Positions 47,144 to 56,356 are shown, counted from the stretch's first letter. The stretch: DNA of 64,000 nucleotides from Saprospiraceae bacterium (GCA_016706365.1 JADJJU010000002.1:124001-188000), one strand, 5' to 3'. Numbers and translations: made by a program. Notes: generated by a model not told the origin, from the letters alone.

Positions 47144-48640
47144 TTATTTATATTTTCTCAATACCATTTTGTTGACCAGATGGTTGAAGTCTGAAGATAT
47201 TTTTCCAAAATAAACCAGTCCGAGGAAAACTAGAGAAACTACGGCTGCTTTCAATAATAAGTTTGCCAATTGACCACCAATATCCGGAATCCAGTTTGCT
47301 CCTAAAAATGCAATCCCTGCCATGACCAACAAATACAGCGTCTGAATTGTAAAAGGTTGAATATTGAATTTGATATAGATGAACAGAAACTTACCAATCT
47401 TGTAGAGCAAAATAGAAAGTGCGGTTGCTAAAGCTGCCCCCCAAATTCCATATTCCTTGATGAATATGAAATTGAAAGTAATATTTGTTAATGCAAGGAG
47501 GCCGACTGCATAAAAGTTGAAACGAAAGTGCTTAGAATAGCTTATAATTTCATTATTCACACTTGTTGCCATATCTATAATTTTGGCAAAACCAAGAGTG
47601 AGTACGACCCATTTGCCCATGTTGATGGCATTGCCATTGGGCATCAGATTGAATAAATGATCCAGGCATACTGCCATACCGGTAAAGATTAGTAATCCGG
47701 GTATGAGTAAGTTAAGGGATGCTTTCTGATATACTTCAGCTATTTTTTCCCGATCATTGGAGGCCCAGGCGGCGGAAAGGATGGGAGCTGCAATGGCTAT
47801 AACAGCATTAGTAGGAATTGCTATAGTCTGAGCAATGGTGGATGTAATTCCAAAATCTCCGTTTTGCTCAAGATCCAGCAAGGTAGAAACCATGATGGAA
47901 TCAATTCTGAAGGCGATCAAAGTGCCAAGACCTCCAAAAAGACTATACAACGCAAAAGTCAGCATTGATTTTAACTGAGGTTTTTTGATGAATGATGGGT
48001 CGAATTTTATTTTCAACTGACCTATTCTCCACACATATATAATATACAAAAGAACTACCAGCATAAAGCTCCCCAAAATTCCAAATGCAACAGTATCTGT
48101 ATTATAGGTTATCCGAAGGAAAATTAAAACCAGAATAGGAAGGGTGATTTTAATGAAATTCTGCAGAATAGCTGGTACAGTGATTTTGTGAAAATTTGCA
48201 CTGTACTGATTGAAAAGCCAGGCAAAACTCATACAAATAGTGATAGGTATTATCAACCAAACATATTGACTGATCATTGGGTCCGAATAGAATTTCATGG
48301 GACTTACTCTTTCCAGCCATAGGAGAATTTCAGATCCCCAAAACAATGAAATAAGACTCAGACCAATGCATCCCAGAATTACAGGAATAAATAGAAATCC
48401 AAGAAAGCCATTGTGACCATTTTTTTCATTCTTAAAGTCAGGAAAAAAACGAATTGTGACTGCCTCGAAGCCCAGTAGAATAAATGGATATAGAAAAATG
48501 GATGTATCGATCAGAAATCTTGCCAGGCCATAAGTTTCCCTGCTGAGCGGATATATAAACAGGGTGCTGATCGTACCGATTACGACCCCCACATAATTAA
48601 CTATACTATGATTGATACTTTGTTTCTGAATGACACTCAT
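47144..48640 (-). CDS. Polysaccharide/lipid flippase, MATE-like (Wzx type)
   Basis: A 498-residue integral membrane protein with about 12 to 14 transmembrane helices, starting QKQSINHSIVNYVGVVIGTISTLFIYPLS. This is the oligosaccharide flippase family, which moves undecaprenyl-linked glycans across the inner membrane. No glycosyltransferase genes are adjacent in this window, so the substrate is open. It lies upstream of the enoyl-CoA hydratase gene. Confidence 0.85.
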   Translation of the reverse strand: MSVIQKQSINHSIVNYVGVVIGTISTLFIYPLSRETYGLARFLIDTSIFLYPFILLGFEAVTIRFFPDFKNEKNGHNGFLGFLFIPVILGCIGLSLISLFWGSEILLWLERVSPMKFYSDPMISQYVWLIIPITICMSFAWLFNQYSANFHKITVPAILQNFIKITLPILVLIFLRITYNTDTVAFGILGSFMLVVLLYIIYVWRIGQLKIKFDPSFIKKPQLKSMLTFALYSLFGGLGTLIAFRIDSIMVSTLLDLEQNGDFGITSTIAQTIAIPTNAVIAIAAPILSAAWASNDREKIAEVYQKASLNLLIPGLLIFTGMAVCLDHLFNLMPNGNAINMGKWVVLTLGFAKIIDMATSVNNEIISYSKHFRFNFYAVGLLALTNITFNFIFIKEYGIWGAALATALSILLYKIGKFLFIYIKFNIQPFTIQTLYLLVMAGIAFLGANWIPDIGGQLANLLLKAAVVSLVFLGLVYFGKISSDFNHLVNKMVLRKYK

Positions 48641-48702
48641 ACTTACTGTCTGCTAGCAGCTGCAAAGTAAGGATATAATTTACAGATGGAAGGAAGAAGT
48701 TA

Positions 48703-48777
48703 TAAGGAGTAAGGAATAAGGCGTAAGGGAATACATATGGTGTAAGGCAAAGGTGGAAGGTGGAAGGTGCCACAGCC
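48703..48777 (+). repeat. Heptad repeat module 1 ending in ACAGCC
   Basis: Four perfect-phase heptads TAAGGAG, TAAGGAA, TAAGGCG, TAAGGGA (48703-48730), then a short spacer, TAAGGCA (48743-48749), and GGTGGAA twice plus GGTGCC (48752-48771). It ends in ACAGCC at 48772-48777. Confidence 0.85.
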
Positions 48778-48805
48778 GAAGTGTTTAGGAGTTTAGTAAA
48801 CAGCC
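48778..48805 (+). repeat. Octad repeat module 2 ending in ACAGCC
   Basis: GTGTTTAG (48781-48788) and GAGTTTAG (48789-48796), then TAA and ACAGCC at 48800-48805. Confidence 0.75.
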
Positions 48806-48862
48806 GGGTTAATCGCTAAATTGGATAATCGGTTAATCGGTAACGGCCAGGGGGGAACAGCC
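48806..48862 (+). repeat. Octad repeat module 3 ending in ACAGCC
   Basis: Five in-phase octads GGTTAATC, GCTAAATT, GGATAATC, GGTTAATC, GGTAACGG (48807-48846). A G-rich spacer leads to ACAGCC at 48857-48862. Confidence 0.85.
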
Positions 48863-48905
48863 CAACGGCCTCGTTAAAGCGTCGAAGCGTTGAGAGGTAA
48901 CAGCC
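48863..48905 (+). repeat. Octad repeat module 4 ending in ACAGCC
   Basis: Octads GTTAAAGC, GTCGAAGC, GTTGAGAG (48873-48896), then GTA and ACAGCC at 48900-48905. Confidence 0.8.
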
Positions 48906-48925
48906 GGAAAAGACAACTTTTGAAG

Positions 48926-48945
48926 AGACGCAATTCATTGCGTCT
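48926..48945. repeat. Palindromic element AGACGCAAT-TC-ATTGCGTCT
   Basis: Perfect 9-bp inverted repeat with a 2-base centre. It resembles short GAGACGC palindromes dispersed in cyanobacterial and some Bacteroidota genomes (from memory). It is not followed by a T-tract. Confidence 0.6.
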
Positions 48946-48965
48946 ACTCTCTACACGAATAGCAT

Positions 48966-48997
48966 GTTAATCGGGTAATCGGTTAAGGGTTTAATCG
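48966..48997 (+). repeat. Octad repeat module 5 without ACAGCC
   Basis: Four in-phase octads GTTAATCG, GGTAATCG, GTTAAGGG, TTTAATCG. The unit is a rotation of the one in module 3, but no ACAGCC follows. Confidence 0.75.
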
Positions 48998-49331
48998 ATG
49001 TGAGGGAATTGGGTGATGGGTTAGTTTCGCTAAATAGCACATTTGGAACTTGCTGTAGTCACGATGCACGTATGGTGATATCTTTTGAAGGTGAATTACC
49101 CTTTTAAACAGGCGATTCTGGCAAAGAAGTCGGGGGGAGAATGGTTTTCTGAATATAGCGGTGCATGCACTAAAGATCATGAGAAGACCGGTAGGTGCAC
49201 AAAAAGGAGAAAAAAGAGACATTTCCAATGTGAAAATGTCTCTTTCGGACGGCAAACATAGCCTGAATCCGGGCGTATTCAGAGCACTGCAATTAGGTTT
49301 AAGAAAAGTAAAATTGAGATTATAGGCAGTT
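48998..49331. other. Remaining intergenic sequence before the ArsR gene
   Basis: No gene is supported apart from the terminator at 49213-49245. A short open frame covering 48983-49255 on the minus strand runs through the repeat and the terminator hairpin and is not credible. Confidence 0.5.
49213..49245 (-). terminator. Terminator of the first ArsR gene
   Basis: AAAGAGACATTT (49213-49224) pairs with AAATGTCTCTTT (49234-49245), a perfect 12-bp stem. On the minus strand it runs into TTTTTCTCC. Confidence 0.8.
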
Positions 49332-49652
49332 TTAGCTAGCTACTTTCTCGGCATTGTAAAAATTGGTCAATGCTTTCACAGTTTTAATGAGTCTTGCGTA
49401 ATCAATGCTGTAATGCACAAATTTTCCATCACGATCCGTATCGACGATACCGGCCATTCTCAATACCTTAAGGTGCTGAGATGTGATCGATTGTTCGATG
49501 TTGAGGGTGTTGTAAATTTTGTTGACATTGATCTCCTGGTGCTTGTCGATAAATTCAAGAATTTTGAGACGAAGCGGATGGGCAAGAGCCCGGAGCAGTT
49601 CAGAGGAATACTCTAATTTGTCGTTATCAAATGTAACCTTAGTCTTCTTCAT
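49332..49652 (-). CDS. ArsR-type winged-helix regulator
   Basis: A 106-residue winged helix-turn-helix protein of the ArsR/SmtB fold. The recognition helix region is QSITSQHLKVLRMAGIV, and the wing is RDGKFVHYSI. The usual metal-binding ELCVCD motif is missing, so it probably senses something other than a soft metal, or works through protein contacts. It is paralogous to the next upstream gene (EQSVASQHLAILRRAGVV). No target gene is obvious. Confidence 0.82.
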   Translation of the reverse strand: MKKTKVTFDNDKLEYSSELLRALAHPLRLKILEFIDKHQEINVNKIYNTLNIEQSITSQHLKVLRMAGIVDTDRDGKFVHYSIDYARLIKTVKALTNFYNAEKVAS

Positions 49653-49730
49653 GCAGAACGAATTTGTAGTTTCTTATAAATCTTAGTAGCCTTAGTGGGA
49701 CAAATATGCGCTATTTCTCTAATATGCACA

Positions 49731-49771
49731 AAAAAATGCTGTAGGTTTTTTTCATAACCACAGCATTTTTT
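49731..49771 (-). terminator. Terminator of the second ArsR gene
   Basis: AAAAAATGCTGT (49731-49742) pairs with ACAGCATTTTTT (49760-49771), extended by GGTT/AACC inside with one bulged A. The minus-strand product ends in a U-run. Confidence 0.85.
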
Positions 49772-49859
49772 TTATCTTAGAAAGCCAATCTTAAGGTATG
49801 ACTTGAAAGCAGAGATCTTAAATTGTTGATTTACAGCATATTGTCCATTTTTGATTAAA

Positions 49860-50198
49860 CTATATAGCGAGCTCTTCGACCAGGCGAGAAATTTGATTTA
49901 ATCTATCTTTATCTAAAGAATAGTAAATAAATTTGCCCTGACGATCGGTAATGACTACTCCAGCTCTTCGCAAGATTGCTAAATGCTGTGAAGCTACCGA
50001 TTGCTCCAGACGTAATTTAATGTAAATGTCCGTCACTGTCATAGTTTCACTGTCTTCCAGCAAATCTACTATACGCTGCCTCAATTTATGATTCACGGCT
50101 CTCAAAACAAGGACTGCTTTTCTAAGCAAAGCATAGTCTAAGTGGATATCCTTATCCCCTTGCTTGAGCGTAACAGATTCGTTCTTTTGTTTTTTCAT
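49860..50198 (-). CDS. ArsR-type winged-helix regulator (paralogue)
   Basis: A 112-residue ArsR-fold regulator with HTH EQSVASQHLAILRRAGVVITDRQGKFIYYSL. Like its neighbour it has no cysteine metal site; indeed it has no cysteine at all. It has its own terminator, so the two paralogues are separate transcription units. Its N-terminal 25 residues are basic and low-complexity. Confidence 0.82.
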   Translation of the reverse strand: MKKQKNESVTLKQGDKDIHLDYALLRKAVLVLRAVNHKLRQRIVDLLEDSETMTVTDIYIKLRLEQSVASQHLAILRRAGVVITDRQGKFIYYSLDKDRLNQISRLVEELAI

Positions 50199-50348
50199 AT
50201 AAAAGCTGTTTTGGATGTGTTCGTTTTATTACAAGCATAAAACATGCCAAACTCATCCATCCATTTACTTTATAAACTGTAAACTGCTATAATTCAGTTC
50301 AGTTTGAATGTTAATTTATGTAAATGTAAATATGTATATTACAATAAA

Positions 50349-51047
50349 TTAATGCGTAAGACGCGGTTTGGGGGTAGTTATATTCGGTTTTTTTAAATAT
50401 AATGGAACTGCAGAAATTATTGAAGAAAATTCATTTGCCTCATATCTCACATGTGCAGAATATGCCATATCCACTGCATTCATATTCACATCAATATGAT
50501 GAAAGCCAGCGGAATTACAAATTGTCTTCCATTTATCACTTCCATTTCCGAAGTACAGGATATCCCTGTTTCCAGTTTTCCAGTCTTTGAAAGTCTCCGC
50601 TTCCAGTACAATTGCACAGGGAGCCTTCAATTGCTTAAGATTTGCATCGTATAAAGCAGCATATACTTCCATTCTTCTGGCATCCAGCATAGGCAAATAA
50701 TGTACGTCTGGCTGGCCTGCAGATCTAATAGCGGCATTACTCATAATCTCCAGTGTAGGGACCAATATTAATGGTAAATCTATCCCGAAACAAATTCCTT
50801 TTGCAGTAGCCATGCCCACTCTCAATCCTGTATAAGAACCCGGGCCTTCACTCAAAGCAATAGCGTCGATCTGTTCTATTTGAAGACCTGCTGTCTGCAG
50901 GCATTGCTCTATTAATAAAGTGAGTCTAGCACTATGGTCAAAAACTTTAATGGCAGCTGCCTTTGCAATTATTTCGACACCCAATGAAATAGCTACACTG
51001 CATTTTTCAGTGGCGGTTTCTATAAGCAACAAAAAGGGTTGTTTCAA
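50349..51047 (-). CDS. tsaB: tRNA threonylcarbamoyladenosine modification protein TsaB
   Basis: A 232-residue ASKHA-fold protein. It dimerises with TsaD in the complex that makes t6A37 on ANN-decoding tRNAs. It starts ILLIETATEKCSVA and has the conserved SEGPGSYTGLRVGMATAKGI stretch (about 66-85). It lies 8 bases after the S41 protease gene, the last gene of a four-gene minus-strand operon. Confidence 0.92.
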   Translation of the reverse strand: MKQPFLLLIETATEKCSVAISLGVEIIAKAAAIKVFDHSARLTLLIEQCLQTAGLQIEQIDAIALSEGPGSYTGLRVGMATAKGICFGIDLPLILVPTLEIMSNAAIRSAGQPDVHYLPMLDARRMEVYAALYDANLKQLKAPCAIVLEAETFKDWKTGNRDILYFGNGSDKWKTICNSAGFHHIDVNMNAVDMAYSAHVRYEANEFSSIISAVPLYLKKPNITTPKPRLTH

Positions 51048-51055
51048 GCAGTAGC

Positions 51056-52732
51056 TTATTTTGGTTTTAGAATTTTAGCATACCTGTCTTTGTCTTTTAT
51101 GACATTTACAGCCTCCAGCACTTCAGTATCATGCTCCAGAGTATACACAATCTTGCCTTTTTGATGATAATTACGGGTAATGATATCACGCTCTATCTCA
51201 GTGATAATAGCGGCTCTGTTTTTTTCTAATTCAGTCTGGAGATTCTTTTTGATTTTCTTCTCAAGCGCTTTCACATCGGCATCTGTCAATTTAGAATATT
51301 GATCAGTCTCAAGAGCTGCCTTGAGCGTTTCCAGTGCTTTTTCACTCTCGGAGACGAAATTTGGTTTTTTGTCAAGAATGAATTTTACAAATTCATCATA
51401 TTGATTAAACTTGAAAACTTCCGGACTATCTATTGTCTTATTCTTCAATGACCAATCTGTTACATATCTAAAAATATAGAATTCGTCTCTCAAATATTGA
51501 GCAAAAGGAGGCAGTTTAATTTCTTCCAGAGCAACATCCGGGGTCACTCCTCCGCCATCCAGTACCTTGCGGCCATTTCTGGTTTTAAATGGAGTACGCA
51601 TGTCATCCGCAATATCTACGGGTTCGCCATCTTTGTAGCTGACGCTTTGTATACAGCGGCCACTGGGGATATAATATTTAGCTGTCGTGAGTTTCACTTT
51701 TGCATTGTAGCCTATTTCTTTTGTATTCTGCACAAGACCTTTACCATAAGATCTCTGTCCAACCAAAATCCCTCTGTCCAGATCCTGGATAACTCCACTT
51801 ACAATTTCAGATGCCGAAGCAGACCTCTTATTAATGAGTACCACCAAAGGAATCTGCTCATCCATAGGATTATTGGTGGTTTTAAATGATTGATCCCAGT
51901 CTTTCACTTTCCCTTTCGTAACAACAACTTCCTCATCTTTCGGGATGAAAATATTGGAAATATTAACTGCTTCTCTCAGCAAACCACCTCCATTCTCTCT
52001 CAAGTCAATAATAATCCCCTGCATTCCCGGATTATCACGCTTAAGTTCTCTCAATGCATTGGCAATATTTTTAGAAGCATCAGGAGTAAAAGTTGTCAGG
52101 TTGATATAACCCACGGCCGGATCTACCATTCCGTGGTAAGGAACATTCGGTATTTCGATCTCATTTCTCGTAACTTCTGCAGTAACCAGGTCTTTTTGAC
52201 CCGGACGTTTAAGGCTGAGTGTCATTTTAGTATTGGGAGCACCTCTCAGGAATGTTCCGAGCTCTTCTATATCTCTGCCTTCCAGTGACTGTCCATCTAC
52301 TGATAAAAGTATATCACCGGCTCTCAATCCGGCTTCAAATGCAGGGCTTCCTTCATGCGGTTCAACGATAGTGAATTGATTATCAATTTTATGTATAACC
52401 GCCCCTATACCATTGTATCTGCCTTCTGTCATATATCTGTAGCGCTCGATCTGAGATTCAGATATATAGTTAGTATAAGGATCCAAGGTACCCAACATGG
52501 CATCGACTCCGGTACGCATTAGTTTTCCAGGATCTATTTCATCCACATAATATGTGTTTAGCTCCTTAAACAAGGTATTATAGATTTCCAAATTCTTAGA
52601 AATCTCAAATAATCTTCCTCCTCCTGATGGAGAGAAAGCCCACAACGTAATCAGTAATAATAATGATGAAAGGAAAATGGCTAGTCTTTTGTAGCCTTTA
52701 TTGCTTTGTTTCACTGCTGTAATTTTATCCAT
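51056..52732 (-). CDS. S41 family C-terminal processing peptidase
   Basis: A 558-residue CtpA/Prc-type serine protease. It has an N-terminal membrane anchor (about 15-33), a PDZ domain (about 95-180, GIGAVIHKIDNQFTIVEPHEGSPAFEAGLRAGD), then the catalytic S41 domain with Ser in RSASASEIVSG and Lys in SYGKGLVQ, a Ser-Lys dyad. It trims C-termini of exported proteins in the periplasm. The extra C-terminal 150 residues are helical and charged. Confidence 0.9.
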   Translation of the reverse strand: MDKITAVKQSNKGYKRLAIFLSSLLLLITLWAFSPSGGGRLFEISKNLEIYNTLFKELNTYYVDEIDPGKLMRTGVDAMLGTLDPYTNYISESQIERYRYMTEGRYNGIGAVIHKIDNQFTIVEPHEGSPAFEAGLRAGDILLSVDGQSLEGRDIEELGTFLRGAPNTKMTLSLKRPGQKDLVTAEVTRNEIEIPNVPYHGMVDPAVGYINLTTFTPDASKNIANALRELKRDNPGMQGIIIDLRENGGGLLREAVNISNIFIPKDEEVVVTKGKVKDWDQSFKTTNNPMDEQIPLVVLINKRSASASEIVSGVIQDLDRGILVGQRSYGKGLVQNTKEIGYNAKVKLTTAKYYIPSGRCIQSVSYKDGEPVDIADDMRTPFKTRNGRKVLDGGGVTPDVALEEIKLPPFAQYLRDEFYIFRYVTDWSLKNKTIDSPEVFKFNQYDEFVKFILDKKPNFVSESEKALETLKAALETDQYSKLTDADVKALEKKIKKNLQTELEKNRAAIITEIERDIITRNYHQKGKIVYTLEHDTEVLEAVNVIKDKDRYAKILKPK

Positions 52733-52757
52733 AATGCAAATTTCAACTTAAACGTGA

Positions 52758-53528
52758 TTATTCTTTTAAAAATTCTTTGAGGATCTCAAATATTTCGGCC
52801 GGTTTCTCCGCATGTACCCAATGTCCTGCATCTTCAATTACCACAAATTGCGCATTTGGAAATAATTCTTTGATACGTGGTTTATCTTCCGGTAAAATAT
52901 ATTTGGACTTACCCCCCGAGATAAACAAAGTTGGACCCACAAAAGATTCCCCGGATTCAATTGCAGTTGAAATTTCGTCATAATGATCCACAATCGCTGA
53001 CAAATTCATTTTCCAGGAGTAGTTCTTTAAAACACGATCGAAATGGAGATTTTTCATCAGAAATTGGATCACACTCTTCGGTTCATCAAGTCGTTTTGTA
53101 AGCTCAGCTTCAACCTCTTCTCTGGAATCTACATCATTAAGATCAATGTCTTCAAGTGCCTGCAGAATATGCTCATGGCCTCCCGGATAAGTTTTGGGAG
53201 CAATATCCACAATAACCAATTTTTCAACCACATCCGGATAATCCAGGGCAAATTGCATAACCAGTTTTCCCCCCATTGAATGCCCGATTAAATGGGCTTT
53301 GTGAATCCATTGGTTTTCCATGAAGGCCTTCAGATCTGCTGCCATTGCAGGATAATTCATTTCCGGAAGATGAGGAGAACGGCCGTGATTCCGCACATCA
53401 ACATTGAAAACTGAAAATTCATCACTCAGTTTCTTTGCTACAGTAATCCAGTTATCAGATGTTCCCAGCAATCCATGAACAATGATAATAGGAAAACCTG
53501 AACCATATTCGTTAAAGTACAGATCCAT
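52758..53528 (-). CDS. Alpha/beta-fold hydrolase
   Basis: A 256-residue hydrolase. The oxyanion segment is HGLLGTSDNW, the nucleophile elbow GHSMGGK, and a C-terminal catalytic His is in EDAGHWVHAEKP. It resembles YbfF-type esterases; substrate unknown. It overlaps the CrtA-like gene by 17 bases. Confidence 0.85.
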   Translation of the reverse strand: MDLYFNEYGSGFPIIIVHGLLGTSDNWITVAKKLSDEFSVFNVDVRNHGRSPHLPEMNYPAMAADLKAFMENQWIHKAHLIGHSMGGKLVMQFALDYPDVVEKLVIVDIAPKTYPGGHEHILQALEDIDLNDVDSREEVEAELTKRLDEPKSVIQFLMKNLHFDRVLKNYSWKMNLSAIVDHYDEISTAIESGESFVGPTLFISGGKSKYILPEDKPRIKELFPNAQFVVIEDAGHWVHAEKPAEIFEILKEFLKE

Positions 53529-54237
53529 ATTTTTTCTTCATTTGCAGGAGATCATCAAACCCGGCCCAGTTTCCTTCCACTCCAACGACGATAAATCTTG
53601 CAAAAAGTTCTTCAGAAAACCAATCGTATTTTCTCGTTAATTGAATCGCTTTTTTATGCTCCGGGGACTGATAAGCAAAATGCTCCAGGTAATCTGCTTC
53701 AGCCCATATGCTAAATGTAGCCAGCTCCCTGAATGGAACTTCACCAAATCCGATTGAAAACAGGTCTTTTGCCATTGCCTGCATTTTACGGCTAATCCCT
53801 GGCACCATCCACCAGAATTGCAGGAGATTTTTCCATTTGATTGTAGCCCTGGTGATGGCGGCTACCCATTCTCCCTCAGGTAAAGGGTCTTCTATCCGAA
53901 AGGGTTGATGATTACTCCAGCTACCATGCACTTTGATGGGCTTTAGATAAGTTGTCCAACTCTCAGATGATTTTGACAGCCAATTCTGCCAATCGGAATT
54001 TTGCTCTTTAAATTTTTCAAAATGTGATTTGGACCCCCAGACATTCATCCAGCCATATACTCCAAAATTTGGTACAGCACTAAATCCATATCCTGCTCCT
54101 GTGCCTACTTTCTTTGAAAAAATTAATCCTTCAATCTTTTCCGGGTGAAAAGGCATTCCCATCTGAGAGAAGGCGAAGAAGCGGTTTTTAAATCCATTAA
54201 AACTGAAAAAAGTAATAGTGGTGAATTGCTCTTCCAT
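53512..54237 (-). CDS. CrtA-like (spheroidene monooxygenase family) protein
   Basis: A 241-residue protein with CrtA hallmarks: ITRATIKWKNLLQFWWMVPGIS (about 129-150), the GFGEVPFRELATFSIWAEADYLEHFAY segment, and WFSEELFARF near the C-terminus. CrtA oxidises carotenoids in phototrophs, but many Bacteroidota carry homologues outside carotenoid clusters. None of the other crt genes is in this window. It is the first gene of a crtA-like - hydrolase - S41 - tsaB operon, divergent from uvrB. Confidence 0.75.
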   Translation of the reverse strand: MEEQFTTITFFSFNGFKNRFFAFSQMGMPFHPEKIEGLIFSKKVGTGAGYGFSAVPNFGVYGWMNVWGSKSHFEKFKEQNSDWQNWLSKSSESWTTYLKPIKVHGSWSNHQPFRIEDPLPEGEWVAAITRATIKWKNLLQFWWMVPGISRKMQAMAKDLFSIGFGEVPFRELATFSIWAEADYLEHFAYQSPEHKKAIQLTRKYDWFSEELFARFIVVGVEGNWAGFDDLLQMKKKYGSVL

Positions 54238-54330
54238 ATATTTGGATAAAAATAGCTCTATTTTAAGCTATAGTTTACTTAAATCATTTTGCGTTTGTTT
54301 TTGTTTGGCACTCTAGTATAATAAATACAC

Positions 54331-56356
54331 ATGGCTTTCAAACTAACATCTAATTATAAACCCACCGGAGATCAGCCAACTGCCATTCGACAATTGACAG
54401 AAGGACTAAATACCGGCGAAAAATTTCAATGCTTACTGGGTGTTACAGGTTCGGGAAAAACTTTTACAATGGCAAATGTCATAGAACAAGTGCAACGACC
54501 CACCCTTGTACTTACGCATAATAAGACGCTTACTGCTCAATTATACAGTGAATTTCGCGAGTTTTTTCCAGATAATGCAGTTGAATTTTTTGTTTCCTAC
54601 TATGATTATTATCAACCGGAAGCTTATTTGAGTGTCAGTGACACTTATATTGAGAAAGACCTTGCTATAAATGAGGAAGTGGATAAACTCCGACTGCGTG
54701 CTACTTCATCCCTTCTGTCCGGAAGGAGAGATGTGATTATAGTAGCCTCCGTATCCTGCATATATGGTATGGGTAATCCTGACGATTATAAAACAGGAAT
54801 CATCCGCATACACAAGGGGATGGTAGTCTCCAGAAATACTTTTCTTTTCAATCTGGTGCAAATTCTTTACTCCAGAACTGAGACAATTCTTGGGAGAGCA
54901 AATTTCAGAGTTAAAGGAGATACTGTAGATATCAATCTTCCTTACGTGGATTATGGATACAGGATCACTTTTTCGGAGATGAAATTGAAGATATCAGTAT
55001 TGTGGACATAGAAACAGGCCGTCGTGGAGAAGGCCTTGATCATGCTGCTATCTTTCCGGCTAATCTATATATTGCCCCTAAAGACAGAATTCACGGTATT
55101 ATCCGATCCATTGAAGACGAGTTGCATGAGCAACAAAAATATTTTGAAAGGGAAAACAAATACATCGAATCCAAGCGCATACAGGAACGTGTTTCATTTG
55201 ATGTGGAAATGATGAAGGAACTGGGTTATTGCAGTGGAATTGAAAATTACTCCAGATTCTTTGATGGCCGTGATCCGGGAACGAGACCCTTCTGCTTGCT
55301 GGATTATTTCCCGGAAGATTACCTGACCATAATAGACGAAAGTCACGTAACCATACCTCAGGTAAGAGGAATGTGGGGAGGGGACCGGGCGCGTAAAATC
55401 AACCTTGTGCAGTATGGATTCAGATTGCCATCTGCTATGGATAACAGACCACTGACATTTGAAGAATTTGAAAGCCTGACAAAACAAGTGGTTTTCGTTA
55501 GTGCAACACCTTCGGATTATGAGCTTGACAAGACTGAAGGAGTGATTGTAGAGCAATTGATTCGTCCTACAGGTTTGTTGGATCCTCCTATTGAAGTTCG
55601 TCCTAGTCTTAATCAGATAGATGATTTGATGGACGAAATCCAGGAAAGGGTGAGCAGGAAGGAGCGGGTACTGGTTACCACATTGACCAAACGTATGGCA
55701 GAAGAGTTGACAAAGTATCTTTTAAAAATGGGGGTTCAATGTAAGTATATTCACTCCGAGGTGGACACTATGGAGCGAGTGGATATTTTGAAAAATCTTC
55801 GTCTGGGTACATTCGATGTATTAATAGGTGTGAACTTATTAAGAGAAGGGCTGGATCTTCCTGAAGTATCTCTGGTTGCTATTCTGGATGCGGATAAAGA
55901 GGGATTCCTGAGAAATGACCGTTCATTGACTCAGACTGCAGGTAGAGCAGCAAGGAATTCAGGTGGATTAGTGATTTTCTACGCAGATGTGATGACTCAG
56001 TCGATGCGTAAAACTATAGATGAAACAAATCGCCGCAGGGCAATTCAAATCGCATATAACGAAGAACATGGAATCACTCCTCAAACGATTTATAAGTCCA
56101 GGGAGGATATCATGAATCAAAAGTCAATTCTGGATGTCAGAGGAAGGAAAGAAGGGGTATACGTCGAACCTGCTTCGCCCGACATTGCTGCTGATCCTAT
56201 CATTCAATACATGACAAGGGATCAATTGGAAAAATTGATTGCTGCAACTGAACAAAAATGAAAGCTGCGGCAAAGGATCTGGATTTTATTTCAGCTGCTC
56301 AATTCAGAGATGAACTGTTTTCCCTGAAAAAGAAATTGCAGGAGACGGTACTTTAA
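54331..56356 (+). CDS. uvrB: Excinuclease ABC subunit UvrB (two frame breaks)
   Basis: DNA-damage recognition helicase of nucleotide excision repair, about 675 residues across two breaks. The Walker A is GVTGSGKT near the start; the beta-hairpin YYDYYQPEAYL follows; DESH and helicase motif VI QTAGRAARN are in the second part. One T is missing in the run 54969-54973 (restored sequence gives ITFFGDEIEDISIVDIE). One A is missing in 56254-56258, so the C-terminal UVR domain (KAAAKDLDFISAAQFRDEL, ending at 56356) is out of frame. That domain binds UvrC, so losing it would be harmful. Both breaks are homopolymer single-base losses, most likely sequencing errors. Confidence 0.9.

Noticed and set aside
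48703..48997. Possible CRISPR array
   Set aside because: Repeat units are only 7-8 bases, contiguous and degenerate, with no spacers and no cas genes nearby.
48983..49255. Open frame of 90 codons on the minus strand
   Set aside because: It passes through an octad repeat array and a terminator hairpin and resembles no protein.
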